A stretch of 5,937 nucleotides of DNA from Nocardioidaceae bacterium (GCA_020438665.1 JAGQUE010000503.1:1-5937); one strand, 5' to 3'. Positions 1 through 5,937 are shown, counted from the stretch's first letter. Notes: generated from the sequence alone by a model not told the origin. Made by a program: numbers and translations.

Positions 1-390
1 GCAGAGGCGCTGCAGGACGACTCGGGCCCCGGCGGGATCGATGGCGTCCGCGCGATCGTCGCCGAGGAGGTCGCCGCCTTCCTGTCGGCCCGCCGGGCCG
101 CGCAGGTGACGCCCACGGTGGTGGCGCTGCGGTCGATGGCGACCGAGGTCGTCGAAGCCGAGCTCGAGCGGCTGGAGTCGCGGCTGCCCGACCTCGACGC
201 GATCGCTCGGGCCGAGCTGCGCCAGACCGTCCAGCGGGTCGCCGACAAGCTGATGCACCAGCCGACCGTGCGCATCAAGCAGCTCGCCGCCGAAGGCGGC
301 CGAGTCTCCTATGCCACCGCGCTGGCCGAGCTGTTCTCGCTCGATCCCGACGCCGTCTCGGCGGTCACCCGTCCGGAGGGGCTGTCATGA
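1..390 (+). CDS. hemA: Glutamyl-tRNA reductase, C-terminal part (5' truncated by window)
   Basis: The frame is open from base 1 and ends at TGA 388-390, giving the last 129 residues of the protein. The catalytic and NADPH-binding domains lie outside the window. What is visible is the C-terminal dimerisation domain: an [12 protein letters not shown] helix, then [22 protein letters not shown], then the family-typical [21 protein letters not shown] near the end. HemA reduces the glutamate on Glu-tRNA(Glu) with NADPH to glutamate-1-semialdehyde, the first committed step of the C5 heme pathway in the cytoplasm. Its product is the substrate of HemL, encoded at the other end of the window. The stop codon overlaps the hemC start (ATGA), indicating an operon with translational coupling. 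An internal ATG at 124-126 or GTG at 106-108 is not the real start, because homologous sequence continues upstream to base 1. The identification is by recalled family sequence and is firm. Confidence 0.95.
   Translation, partial: AEALQDDSGPGGIDGVRAIVAEEVAAFLSARRAAQVTPTVVALRSMATEVVEAELERLESRLPDLDAIARAELRQTVQRVADKLMHQPTVRIKQLAAEGGRVSYATALAELFSLDPDAVSAVTRPEGLS
375..381 (+). promoter_or_regulatory. Strong Shine-Dalgarno for hemC
   Basis: GGAGGGG lies inside the end of hemA, with GGAGG ending seven bases before the hemC ATG at 387. This is the best ribosome binding site in the window. It fixes the hemC start at the ATGA overlap and allows initiation independent of coupling from hemA. Confidence 0.75.
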
Positions 391-1322
391 CCGCTCTTCG
401 CCTCGGCACCCGCGCCTCGTTGCTGGCCCGCACCCAGTCCGGCCACGTGGCCGACGCCGTCCGGAGCATCCTGGGTCGCGAGGTCGAGCTGGTCGACGTC
501 AGCACCGAGGGCGACATCAGCGACGCCCCCCTGGCCACGATGGGCGGCACCGGTGTGTTCGTGAGCGCCCTTCGCGCGGCGCTGCTGCGCGGCGACGTCG
601 ACCTCGCTGTCCACTCCCTCAAGGACCTCCCGACCGCCTCCGAGCCCGGCATCGCCCTGGCCGCGATCCCGGTGCGCGCGGATCCTCGCGACGCGGTGGT
701 CGCCCGCGACGGGCTCACCCTGGGCGAGCTCCCGGTCGGCTCCCGGGTCGGCACCGGCTCACCACGACGGGTCGCCCAGCTCGCCGCCCTCGGCCTCGGT
801 CTCGAGACCGTGGCGGTGCGCGGCAACGTCGACACACGGCTGCGCAAGGTCGCCGAGGGCGAGCTCGACGCGGTGATCCTGGCCCGCGCCGGGCTGGCCC
901 GGCTCGGCCGCCTCGACGCGGTCACCGAGGCGCTCGACCCCCTCCAGATGCTCCCCGCCCCCGGCCAGGGCGCGCTGGCGATCGAGTGCCGGGCAGACGA
1001 CACCGGTCTGGTGGCCGCGCTGGCGGCCCTCGACGACCCCGCCACCCGCGCCTCGGTCGAGGCCGAGCGGGCGGTGCTCGCCACCCTCGAGGCGGGATGC
1101 TCGGCTCCGGTCGGCGCCCTCGCCGAGGTGGTCGAGGGCGATGACGGTCCCGAACTGTGGGTCCGCGCCATCGCCCTGTCCGAGGACGGCGCCCTGGCCG
1201 TCCGCATGTCAGCTTCCGGTCCCATCGGCGACGCAGCCGGCGTCGGGACCCGCCTCGCCGAGGAGATGCTCGTCGACGGCGCCGCCGACCTGATGCAGAC
1301 ACCCATGAAGAGGCACGCATGA
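387..1322 (+). CDS. hemC: Porphobilinogen deaminase (hydroxymethylbilane synthase)
   Basis: This 311-residue protein is full length for the family. It polymerises four porphobilinogen molecules head to tail into hydroxymethylbilane, using a covalently bound dipyrromethane cofactor, in the cytosol. Signatures are in order: [10 protein letters not shown] at 5-14 (substrate and cofactor-binding arginines R5, R9), [10 protein letters not shown] at 74-83 with the catalytic aspartate D80, GTGSPRR at 122-128 (R127, R128 contacting cofactor carboxylates), VRGNVDTRL at 144-152, [13 protein letters not shown] at 190-202, and [12 protein letters not shown] at 234-245. C238 in the last motif is the cofactor-attachment cysteine. 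The ATG at 387 overlaps the hemA stop and is preceded by a strong Shine-Dalgarno. The stop TGA 1320-1322 overlaps the next ATG. No key residue is missing and codon use matches the neighbours. Confidence 0.97.
   Translation: MTALRLGTRASLLARTQSGHVADAVRSILGREVELVDVSTEGDISDAPLATMGGTGVFVSALRAALLRGDVDLAVHSLKDLPTASEPGIALAAIPVRADPRDAVVARDGLTLGELPVGSRVGTGSPRRVAQLAALGLGLETVAVRGNVDTRLRKVAEGELDAVILARAGLARLGRLDAVTEALDPLQMLPAPGQGALAIECRADDTGLVAALAALDDPATRASVEAERAVLATLEAGCSAPVGALAEVVEGDDGPELWVRAIALSEDGALAVRMSASGPIGDAAGVGTRLAEEMLVDGAADLMQTPMKRHA
1307..1313 (+). promoter_or_regulatory. Shine-Dalgarno for the SUMT-like/hemD fusion
   Basis: GAAGAGG lies at the end of hemC, five bases before the ATG at 1319. 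It supports ATG 1319 as the start, although the same frame stays open further upstream to an ATG at 1157. The upstream extension would be an Arg-rich shadow of hemC, so the shorter form is preferred. Confidence 0.6.
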
Positions 1323-3013
1323 CTCGAGCCAAGACCACCGCGACCGCTGCGACGACCGCCACCGCCCCCGCCTCGCGCGGGTGGGTGTCCTTCGTCGGCA
1401 GCGGCCCCGGCGACCCGAGCCTGCTGACGGTCCGCGCCGTCGAGCTCCTCCGCGCCGCCGACGTCGTGATCACCGAGGCGCCGTTCCACGAACCGATGGT
1501 CCGCGAGATCCTCGGCCTGGCCGAGGGCCACACCGGCGGCGGCCCCGAGGGCGGCCTGGGCGGCGGCCCCGAGGGCGGTCCGGCGTTCGTCGACGGCGGC
1601 TTCGGCGAGGACGGCCAGCCGCTCACCCACGCCGGGCGGGCCAAGGTCGTCGTCCGCGAGGCCAAGAAGGGGCGCCACGTCGTACGCCTCATGACCGGCG
1701 ACCCGTTCCTCTATGACTCCGGTCCCGAGGAGGCGCAGGCCTGCGCCAAGGCCGGGATCGGCATCGAGGTCGTGCCCGGCATCTCCTCGGCACTCGGCGT
1801 GCCCGCCTATGCCGGCATCCCGCTGACCGACAAGGACAACCGCGAGGTGACGGTGCTGTCGTGCGCCGACAACGTCGACTGGGCGAGGTTCGCCGACGAC
1901 CGCACCCTCGTGGTGATGTCCGCGGTCGGCCCGATCGCCGACGTCGCCGGGGCGCTGCTCGCCGCCGGTCGCGCCCCGTCCACCCCCGTCGCGATGACCT
2001 GCCTCGGCACGACCACCGAGCAGGAGACCTGCACCTCGACGCTGGCCGACATCGTCGCCGACTCCCGCACCGCGCGGATCGTGCCGCCGGCCATCACCGT
2101 CATCGGTGACGTGGTCGGTCAGCGCGAGGCGCTGTCGTGGTTCGAGACCAAGCCGCTCTTCGGGTGGCGGGTGCTCGTGCCGCGCACCAAGGAGCAGGCC
2201 GGCTCGCTGTCGGCCCGGCTGCGCACCCACGGCGCGGTGCCCGAGGAGGTCCCGACCATCTCGGTCGAGCCGCCGCGCAACCCCCAACAGATGGACAAGG
2301 CCATCCGTGGGCTCGTCGAGGGTCGCTATGAGTGGATCGCGTTCACGTCGGTCAACGCCGTCAAGGCCGTCCGCGAGAAGTTCGAGGAGTATGGCCTCGA
2401 CGCCCGCGCGTTCTCCGGGCTCAAGATCGCCGCGGTCGGTGAGAAGACCGCTGCCGCCATCGCCGCCTGGGGGCTGCGGGCCGACCTGATGCCGACCGGT
2501 GAGCAGTCCGCAGCCGGCCTGCTGGAGGTGTGGCCCGAGTTCGACCAGCTGCTCGACCCGATCAACCGGGTCTTCCTGCCGCGCGCCGACATCGCCACCG
2601 AGAACCTCGTCGCCGGCCTGGTCGACCTGGGCTGGGAGTGCGACGACGTGACCGCCTACCGCACCGTGCGGGCCGCGCCGCCGCCGGCCGACACCCGCGA
2701 CGCCATCAAGACCGGCAAGTTCGACGCCGTCGTCTTCACCTCGTCCTCGACGGTGCGCAACCTCGTCGGGATCGCCGGCAAGCCACATCCGTCGACGGTC
2801 ATCGCCGTGATCGGTCCCGCCACCGCCAAGACCGCGGAGGAGCACGGACTGCGCGTCGATGTGCTTGCCCCGGCGCCGGACGTCGCGGTGCTCGTGGACG
2901 CCCTGGCCGACTTCGGTGCGTCCCGTCGGCTCGCCATGGTGGAGGCCGGCCAGGCCGTCACCCGGCCCTCGGAGCGCAAGCCGTCCACGCGTCGCAGGGC
3001 GGGCTCCAAGTAG
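1319..3013 (+). CDS. hemD: SUMT-like methylase / uroporphyrinogen-III synthase fusion
   Basis: This 564-residue two-domain protein is of the actinobacterial HemD type, with clear similarity to the mycobacterial homologue as I recall it. Residues 21-270 resemble the tetrapyrrole methylase (CobA/SUMT) fold: [19 protein letters not shown] at 22-40 (SAM-binding loop), [10 protein letters not shown] at 121-130, [20 protein letters not shown] at 150-169, [14 protein letters not shown] at 222-235 and [11 protein letters not shown] at 257-267. Residues 279-533 are uroporphyrinogen-III synthase: [55 protein letters not shown] and [20 protein letters not shown]. The HemD domain closes hydroxymethylbilane with ring-D inversion to uroporphyrinogen III. 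The methylase domain could make precorrin-2, but several canonical SUMT motifs are changed, so its activity is uncertain. ATG 1319 overlaps the hemC stop. The first 20 residues are an Ala/Thr-rich tail, and the C-terminus is a basic tail ([14 protein letters not shown]). Annotators may call it a bifunctional CobA/HemD. Confidence 0.93.
   Translation: MTRAKTTATAATTATAPASRGWVSFVGSGPGDPSLLTVRAVELLRAADVVITEAPFHEPMVREILGLAEGHTGGGPEGGLGGGPEGGPAFVDGGFGEDGQPLTHAGRAKVVVREAKKGRHVVRLMTGDPFLYDSGPEEAQACAKAGIGIEVVPGISSALGVPAYAGIPLTDKDNREVTVLSCADNVDWARFADDRTLVVMSAVGPIADVAGALLAAGRAPSTPVAMTCLGTTTEQETCTSTLADIVADSRTARIVPPAITVIGDVVGQREALSWFETKPLFGWRVLVPRTKEQAGSLSARLRTHGAVPEEVPTISVEPPRNPQQMDKAIRGLVEGRYEWIAFTSVNAVKAVREKFEEYGLDARAFSGLKIAAVGEKTAAAIAAWGLRADLMPTGEQSAAGLLEVWPEFDQLLDPINRVFLPRADIATENLVAGLVDLGWECDDVTAYRTVRAAPPPADTRDAIKTGKFDAVVFTSSSTVRNLVGIAGKPHPSTVIAVIGPATAKTAEEHGLRVDVLAPAPDVAVLVDALADFGASRRLAMVEAGQAVTRPSERKPSTRRRAGSK
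1535..1582 (+). repeat. 24-nt in-frame tandem duplication (Gly-rich insert)
   Basis: Two adjacent 24-base units share an identical 20-base core, GGCGGCGGCCCCGAGGGCGG, at 1535-1554 and 1559-1578. They encode GGGPEGGL followed by GGGPEGGP, residues 73-88 of the fusion protein. The insert lies where canonical SUMT enzymes carry the conserved VGKR-type region, between the first Rossmann-like segment and the GDP motif. It probably forms a flexible surface loop. Such a unit can expand or contract by replication slippage without breaking the frame. Confidence 0.85.
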
Positions 3014-4005
3014 TGGCCGACGAGGTCTCCGCCCCGGTCGTCCGGCCGCGCCGGCTGCGTCGTACGCCGGGCCTGCGGCGGATGGTGGCCGAGACGACGG
3101 TGTCACCCGGCCAGCTCGTGCTGCCGATGTTCGTCCGCGAGGGGCTCGCCGAGCCGCAGCCGATCTCGTCGATGCCGGGCGTCCTCCAGCACACGCGCGA
3201 GACGCTGGTGCGGGCCGCGGCCGAGGCCGCGTCGCTGGGGCTGGGCGGTGTCATGCTGTTCGGGGTCCCCGAGCGTCGGGATGCCGTCGGGTCCGGGGCC
3301 ACCGACCCGGCCGGGATCCTCAACCTCGCCATCAACGACGTGGTCGCCGAGGTCGGCGACGCGCTGACGGTGATGAGCGACCTGTGTCTCGACGAGTTCA
3401 CCGACCACGGTCACTGTGGCCTGCTGACCCCCGACGGCTCCGTCGACAACGACCAGACGCTGGTGGCCTATGCCGAGATGGCGCTGGCCCAGGCCGACGC
3501 GGGGGTCGACATGGTCGGCCCCAGCGGCATGATGGACGGCCAGGTCCGGGTGATCCGCGAGGCCCTCGACGGCGCCGGCCATGCCGACGTCGGGATCCTG
3601 GCCTACTCGGCGAAATATGCCTCCGCGTTCTATGGACCGTTCCGGGAGGCCGTCGACTCCTGCCTCGAGGGCGACCGCCGTACCTATCAACAGGACCCCG
3701 CCAACGCCGTCGAGGGCGTCCGCGAGGCACTGCTCGACATCGACGAGGGCGCCGACATCGTCATGGTCAAGCCCGCACTGGCCTATCTCGACGTCATCCG
3801 GCGGGTCCGCGACGCGGTCAACGTCCCGGTCGCGGCCTACAACATCTCCGGGGAGTACGCCATGGTCGAGGCCGCGGCCGCTCACGGCTGGATCGACCGC
3901 GAGGCCGCGGTCCTCGAGACCCTCACATCCATCCGCCGCGCCGGCGCCGACGTGATCTTGACCTATTGGGCCGCCGAGGCCGCGGGTCTGCTCGCCCGGC
4001 GGTGA
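3013..4005 (+). CDS. hemB: Delta-aminolevulinic acid dehydratase (porphobilinogen synthase)
   Basis: With the GTG start at 3013 the product is 330 residues, the normal family length. It condenses two 5-aminolevulinate molecules into porphobilinogen, usually as a cytosolic homo-octamer. Visible signatures are the N-terminal arm [18 protein letters not shown] (11-28), the family segment [10 protein letters not shown], the metal site [14 protein letters not shown] (123-136), [11 protein letters not shown] (168-178), [17 protein letters not shown] with Schiff-base lysine K201, [12 protein letters not shown], and [13 protein letters not shown] with the second Schiff-base lysine K253. The metal site has Cys125, Asp127 and Cys135, a mix of the zinc (three Cys) and magnesium (Asp) types. 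The GTG shares one base with the upstream TAG (TAGTG). Only a weak AGGG about 13 bases upstream is visible, so coupling to hemD translation is likely. The next in-frame ATG, at residue 24, would remove conserved sequence. The stop codon lies in the left arm of a large inverted repeat. Confidence 0.96.
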   Translation: MADEVSAPVVRPRRLRRTPGLRRMVAETTVSPGQLVLPMFVREGLAEPQPISSMPGVLQHTRETLVRAAAEAASLGLGGVMLFGVPERRDAVGSGATDPAGILNLAINDVVAEVGDALTVMSDLCLDEFTDHGHCGLLTPDGSVDNDQTLVAYAEMALAQADAGVDMVGPSGMMDGQVRVIREALDGAGHADVGILAYSAKYASAFYGPFREAVDSCLEGDRRTYQQDPANAVEGVREALLDIDEGADIVMVKPALAYLDVIRRVRDAVNVPVAAYNISGEYAMVEAAAAHGWIDREAAVLETLTSIRRAGADVILTYWAAEAAGLLARR

Positions 4006-4098
4006 CGGTTCACCAAGGTAGGTAGGTGAACCCTCACCTACCGTGTGGAGTTCACCTGGGTAGGTGCGGGTCCGACCTCCTACCTTGATGAACCGTCA
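4003..4098. repeat. Nested inverted-repeat block between hemB and the NYN gene
   Basis: The outer arms are 4003-4022 (TGACGGTTCACCAAGGTAGG) and 4079-4098, whose reverse complement is identical except for one base (19/20). The left arm begins with the hemB stop codon. Inside, GGTAGG or its complement occurs five times (4017, 4021, 4059 on +; 4037, 4079 on -), and TTCACC or its complement three times (4009, 4051 on +; 4025 on -). These make several overlapping hairpins: 4007-4014 with 4025-4032 (8 bp perfect), 4021-4029 with 4034-4042 (9 bp perfect), 4025-4031 with 4050-4056 (7 bp perfect) and 4035-4042 with 4059-4066 (8 bp perfect). Many cannot coexist. No U-tract follows, so it is not a classical intrinsic terminator. 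It could be a cluster of repressor operators, an attenuator, a U-less terminator for the heme operon, or a dispersed genomic repeat. No target-site duplication is seen. Confidence 0.85.
4021..4042. promoter_or_regulatory. Candidate operator or hairpin, 9-bp perfect dyad
   Basis: GGTAGGTGA (4021-4029) and TCACCTACC (4034-4042) form a perfect dyad around the 4-base spacer ACCC. The size and symmetry suit a site for a dimeric helix-turn-helix repressor such as a TetR-family protein, or an RNA hairpin. It is centred about 88 bases upstream of the putative start point of the NYN gene. It has some resemblance to AGGTTAG-type iron boxes (DtxR/IdeR), but does not match that consensus well enough to assign. 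The regulator is unknown. Confidence 0.4.
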
Positions 4099-4118
4099 AC
4101 CCTGAGTAGTCTGCCGGG
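4085..4118 (+). promoter_or_regulatory. Predicted leaderless promoter of the NYN gene
   Basis: TTGATG at 4085-4090 (matches TTGACA at the first four positions) is followed after 16 bases by TAGTCT at 4107-4112, which fits the actinobacterial TANNNT -10 pattern. Six bases separate the -10 from the ATG at 4119, so transcription would start at or next to the A of the start codon. No Shine-Dalgarno precedes the ATG, which agrees with a leaderless mRNA. The -35 box lies in the right arm of the inverted-repeat block, so a protein bound there could block this promoter. Confidence 0.55.
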
Positions 4119-4679
4119 ATGACCGAGGGTGGAACGACCTACGTCCTCGTCGACGGGGAGAACATCGACGCCACATTGGGACAGTCGATCCTCGGACGGC
4201 GGCCGCAGCCCGACGAGCGCCCGCGCTGGGAGCGGGTGCTGGACTTCGCGCGGGACCAGTGGGGCCAGCCGACACGGGGGCTGTTCTTCCTGGCCGCCAA
4301 CAGCGAGCTGCCGATGGCGTTCATCCAGGCGCTGCTCGCGCTGGGGTGGCGGCCCATCCCGCTGTCCGGGGCGTCGCACCAGAAGGTCGTCGACATCGCG
4401 ATCCAGCGGACACTCGACGCCATCGCCGACCGTGGGGGCGACGTCATGGTCGTCACCCACGACGGCGACTTCCTGCCCCAGCTCGAGCGCGTCTGCGGGC
4501 TCGGCCGCCGGGTCGGGCTGATCGGGTTCGAGGAGTTCAAGCACCGCGGCTTCGTGGCGCTGGCCCAGCAGGGGCTGGAGTTCTTCGACCTCGAGGCCGA
4601 CGTCAACGCGTTCAACGTGACGCTGCCGCGGATCCGGATCATTCCCATCGACGACTTCGACCCGGTCGCCTTCCTCTGA
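4119..4679 (+). CDS. NYN-domain (PIN-like) protein, putative ribonuclease
   Basis: This 186-residue protein belongs to the NYN/LabA-like (DUF88) branch of the PIN-like nuclease fold. The N-terminal strand [10 protein letters not shown] carries D12 and N15. The central segment [16 protein letters not shown] carries D92. The strand-loop [16 protein letters not shown] (108-123) carries D115 and D117. It is followed by the strand VGLIGFEEF. These acidic residues are the expected metal-binding catalytic set, so single-stranded or structured RNA cleavage is the likely activity, with unknown target. Residues 22-50 form an Arg/Pro-rich insert, and the tail ends [13 protein letters not shown]. No membrane segment or signal peptide is present. 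It is separated from hemB by 113 bases of palindromic DNA and from hemL by about 140 bases, and seems to have its own leaderless promoter. ATG 4119 is the natural start because the first strand follows immediately. The fold assignment is firm; the biological role is not known. Confidence 0.85.
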   Translation: MTEGGTTYVLVDGENIDATLGQSILGRRPQPDERPRWERVLDFARDQWGQPTRGLFFLAANSELPMAFIQALLALGWRPIPLSGASHQKVVDIAIQRTLDAIADRGGDVMVVTHDGDFLPQLERVCGLGRRVGLIGFEEFKHRGFVALAQQGLEFFDLEADVNAFNVTLPRIRIIPIDDFDPVAFL

Positions 4680-4696
4680 CCGACTTCCTCTGACCG
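4670..4696 (+). repeat. 13-nt direct repeat spanning the NYN stop codon
   Basis: CTTCCTCTGACCG occurs at 4670-4682 and again at 4684-4696, separated by one base. The first copy contains the NYN stop codon TGA (4677-4679). It looks like a small slippage duplication at the gene's end. The second TGA is out of frame with the gene. Confidence 0.7.
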
Positions 4697-4735
4697 CCTT
4701 CCGGTTGCCCGCCGTACGACGGTCGTGGGGTGCGT

Positions 4736-4763
4736 CCCTCGACCGGCCGGCGCCGCGCGAGGG
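4736..4763 (+). terminator. Possible hairpin between the NYN gene and hemL
   Basis: CCCTCG (4736-4741) pairs with CGAGGG (4758-4763) around a 16-base GC-rich loop that itself contains the palindrome CCGGCCGG. It lies downstream of the NYN stop and upstream of hemL. No T-run follows, so this is at best a U-less actinobacterial-type terminator. In DNA this GC-rich, a 6-bp dyad may be chance. The rest of 4680-4797 shows no coding potential that I can support. Confidence 0.25.
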
Positions 4764-4806
4764 TCCGCCGGCAAGCACCGATGTGGGGTCTCTCAGGATG
4801 GTCGGA

Positions 4807-4818
4807 CACAATGTCCCG
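4807..4818 (+). promoter_or_regulatory. Possible leaderless -10 for hemL
   Basis: CACAAT at 4807-4812 partly fits the TANNNT pattern and ends six bases before the GTG at 4819. This is the same geometry as at the NYN gene, suggesting a leaderless hemL transcript beginning at the start codon. There is no convincing -35 box or Shine-Dalgarno at the expected positions, so the call is tentative. Confidence 0.35.
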
Positions 4819-5937
4819 GTGACGACGCAGGCCAGTGCCGACCTCTTCGCCCGCGCCCGGGCCGTGACGCCCGGGGGCGTGAACTCACCCGTCCGCGCGT
4901 TCAACGCGGTCGGAGGGACGCCGCGGTTCATCCGGTCGGCTGCCGGGGCCTGGCTGACCGACGTGGACGGCAACGACTACGTCGACCTGATCTGCTCCTG
5001 GGGCCCGATGCTGCTCGGTCACGCCCACCCCGAGGTGCAGGCCGCCGTCTCGGCCGCGGTCGCGCGGGGGACCTCCTATGGCACCCCCACCGAGCCCGAG
5101 GTCGAGCTCGCCGAGGAGATCGTGGCGCGTACGCCGGTCGACAAGGTCCGCTTCGTGTCCTCCGGCACCGAGGCCACGATGTCCGCGATCCGGCTGGCCC
5201 GCGGGGTCACCGGCCGCGACTTCGTGGTGAAGTTCGCCGGCTGCTACCACGGCCACGTCGACTCGCTGCTCGCGTCGGCCGGGTCGGGGCTCGCTACGTT
5301 CGCGGTCCCCGGCACGCCCGGCGTGCCCGCGTCCTCCACCGAGCTGACCCTCGTGCTGCCCTACAACGACCGCGCAGCCGTCGAAGCCGCGTTCGCCGAG
5401 CACGGCGACCGGATCGCCTGCCTGATCTCGGAGGCGGCTCCCGGCAACATGGGCGTCGTTCCGCCCGAGCCCGGCTTCAACAGGTTCCTCGCCGAGACCT
5501 GCCGGGCCCACGGGGCGCTGTTCATCAGCGACGAGGTGATGACCGGCTTCCGGGTCACCCGGCAGGGCCAGTGGGGTCTCGACGGCGCCGTCGAGGGCTG
5601 GCGTCCCGACCTGGTCACCTTCGGCAAGGTCATGGGCGGCGGCTTCCCGGCGGCGGCATTCGGCGGCCGGGCCGACGTGATGGGCCACCTGGCACCCGAG
5701 GGCCCCGTCTATCAGGCCGGCACGCTGTCGGGGAACCCCGTCGCCACGACCGCCGGCCTCACCACCCTGCGGCTGGCGACCGACGACGTCTATGCCCACG
5801 TCGGTCAGGTCGCCGACACGATCCGGACCGCCGCCGCCGAGGCGCTCAGCGCCGCCGGGGTGCCCCATGTCGTGCAGAGCAGCGGCACCATGTTCTCGGT
5901 GTTCTTCACCGCCGAGCCGGTCCGCGACTTCGCCGGG
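4819..5937 (+). CDS. hemL: Glutamate-1-semialdehyde 2,1-aminomutase (3' truncated by window)
   Basis: The visible part is 373 residues, most of a protein usually about 430-440 long; the frame runs off the end of the window. It is a PLP enzyme of the class-III aminotransferase fold that isomerises glutamate-1-semialdehyde from HemA into 5-aminolevulinate. Signatures are [20 protein letters not shown] (9-28), [22 protein letters not shown] (50-71), [17 protein letters not shown] (113-129), [10 protein letters not shown] (142-151), [12 protein letters not shown] (205-216), [10 protein letters not shown] (236-245) with D238 and V240 at the PLP ring, TFGKVMGGG (267-275) with Schiff-base lysine K270, and [10 protein letters not shown] (300-309). 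GTG 4819 is preferred, since it places a short MTTQASA lead before the conserved start and suits a leaderless promoter. An in-frame ATG at 4798 would add seven residues (MVGHNVP) and has only a poorly spaced AGG. The two cannot be separated from sequence alone. All active-site residues in view are intact. Confidence 0.96.
   Translation, partial: MTTQASADLFARARAVTPGGVNSPVRAFNAVGGTPRFIRSAAGAWLTDVDGNDYVDLICSWGPMLLGHAHPEVQAAVSAAVARGTSYGTPTEPEVELAEEIVARTPVDKVRFVSSGTEATMSAIRLARGVTGRDFVVKFAGCYHGHVDSLLASAGSGLATFAVPGTPGVPASSTELTLVLPYNDRAAVEAAFAEHGDRIACLISEAAPGNMGVVPPEPGFNRFLAETCRAHGALFISDEVMTGFRVTRQGQWGLDGAVEGWRPDLVTFGKVMGGGFPAAAFGGRADVMGHLAPEGPVYQAGTLSGNPVATTAGLTTLRLATDDVYAHVGQVADTIRTAAAEALSAAGVPHVVQSSGTMFSVFFTAEPVRDFAG

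Noticed and set aside
311..1144. 277-codon + strand frame overlapping hemC
   Set aside because: It is an Arg/Pro-rich shadow of hemC in another frame, with no domain.
1157..1318. N-terminal extension of the hemD fusion from the upstream ATG at 1157
   Set aside because: The added 54 residues are Arg-rich out-of-frame hemC sequence. ATG 1319 has a Shine-Dalgarno and the usual ATGA overlap.
365..3106. 913-codon open frame on the minus strand across hemC and the hemD fusion
   Set aside because: It is antisense to two well-recognised enzymes. Its product is a low-complexity Arg/Gly/Asp/His mix typical of the opposite strand of high-GC genes, and I see no conserved domain.
4003..4098. Miniature transposon (MITE) or insertion-sequence remnant
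   Set aside because: It has terminal inverted repeats, but I see no target-site duplication (flanks GCGG and ACCC differ) and no transposase fragment. It remains possible only if copies are found elsewhere in the genome.
4003..4098. CRISPR array or riboswitch
   Set aside because: The repeats are short, nested and inverted rather than regularly spaced direct repeats, and I see no resemblance to a known riboswitch class such as cobalamin.
4003..4098. Classical intrinsic terminator for the heme operon
   Set aside because: The stem is long enough but there is no T-run after it. A U-less terminator cannot be excluded, so it is kept only as an alternative.
4080..4973. 297-codon minus-strand frame spanning the NYN gene and the intergenic region
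   Set aside because: It overlaps a clear NYN-domain gene, starts inside hemL, and shows no recognisable domain.
4885..5868. 327-codon minus-strand frame opposite hemL
   Set aside because: It is a shadow of hemL with Gly/Asp/Val-rich composition and no motif; hemL on the + strand has intact active-site motifs throughout.

Overview
The window is a very GC-rich stretch (by eye around 70% G+C, with mostly G/C-ending codons) from a high-GC actinobacterium. All genes read on the + strand. Three things point to this group: the SUMT-like/uroporphyrinogen-III synthase fusion of the mycobacterial/streptomycete type, the gene order hemA-hemC-hemD-hemB, and start regions that look leaderless. A member of the Nocardioidaceae or a related family is my best guess, but that is inference.

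Positions 1-4005 hold the tetrapyrrole (heme/siroheme/B12 precursor) operon. It contains the 3' end of hemA (1-390), complete hemC (387-1322), a complete SUMT-like/hemD fusion (1319-3013) and complete hemB (3013-4005). Adjacent genes overlap by 4, 4 and 1 bases (ATGA, ATGA, TAGTG), so they are almost certainly co-transcribed and translationally coupled. Together with hemL at the end of the window (4819-5937, 3' truncated), they cover the C5 route: Glu-tRNA to glutamate-1-semialdehyde (HemA), to 5-aminolevulinate (HemL), to porphobilinogen (HemB), to hydroxymethylbilane (HemC), to uroporphyrinogen III (HemD domain).

Positions 4003-4118 are the most unusual part. A dense nest of inverted repeats begins exactly on the hemB stop codon. 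Its outermost arms are 20 bp with a single mismatch, and smaller mutually exclusive hairpins lie inside. Its right arm contains the putative -35 box of a promoter whose TANNNT -10 box ends six bases before the next ATG. The block therefore looks like an operator array, an attenuator/terminator, or both, sitting between the heme operon and the next gene.

Positions 4119-4679 encode a NYN-domain (PIN-like) putative ribonuclease, inserted between hemB and hemL and apparently expressed from its own leaderless promoter. Positions 4680-4818 are a short intergenic region with a small direct repeat, a possible hairpin and a possible leaderless hemL start.

Most of the window is ordinary core metabolism. 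The points deserving a second look are the palindromic regulatory block, the NYN gene in a heme locus, the mixed Cys/Asp metal site of HemB, the divergent SUMT domain with its duplicated Gly-rich insert, and an unexpected preference for the Tyr codon TAT.
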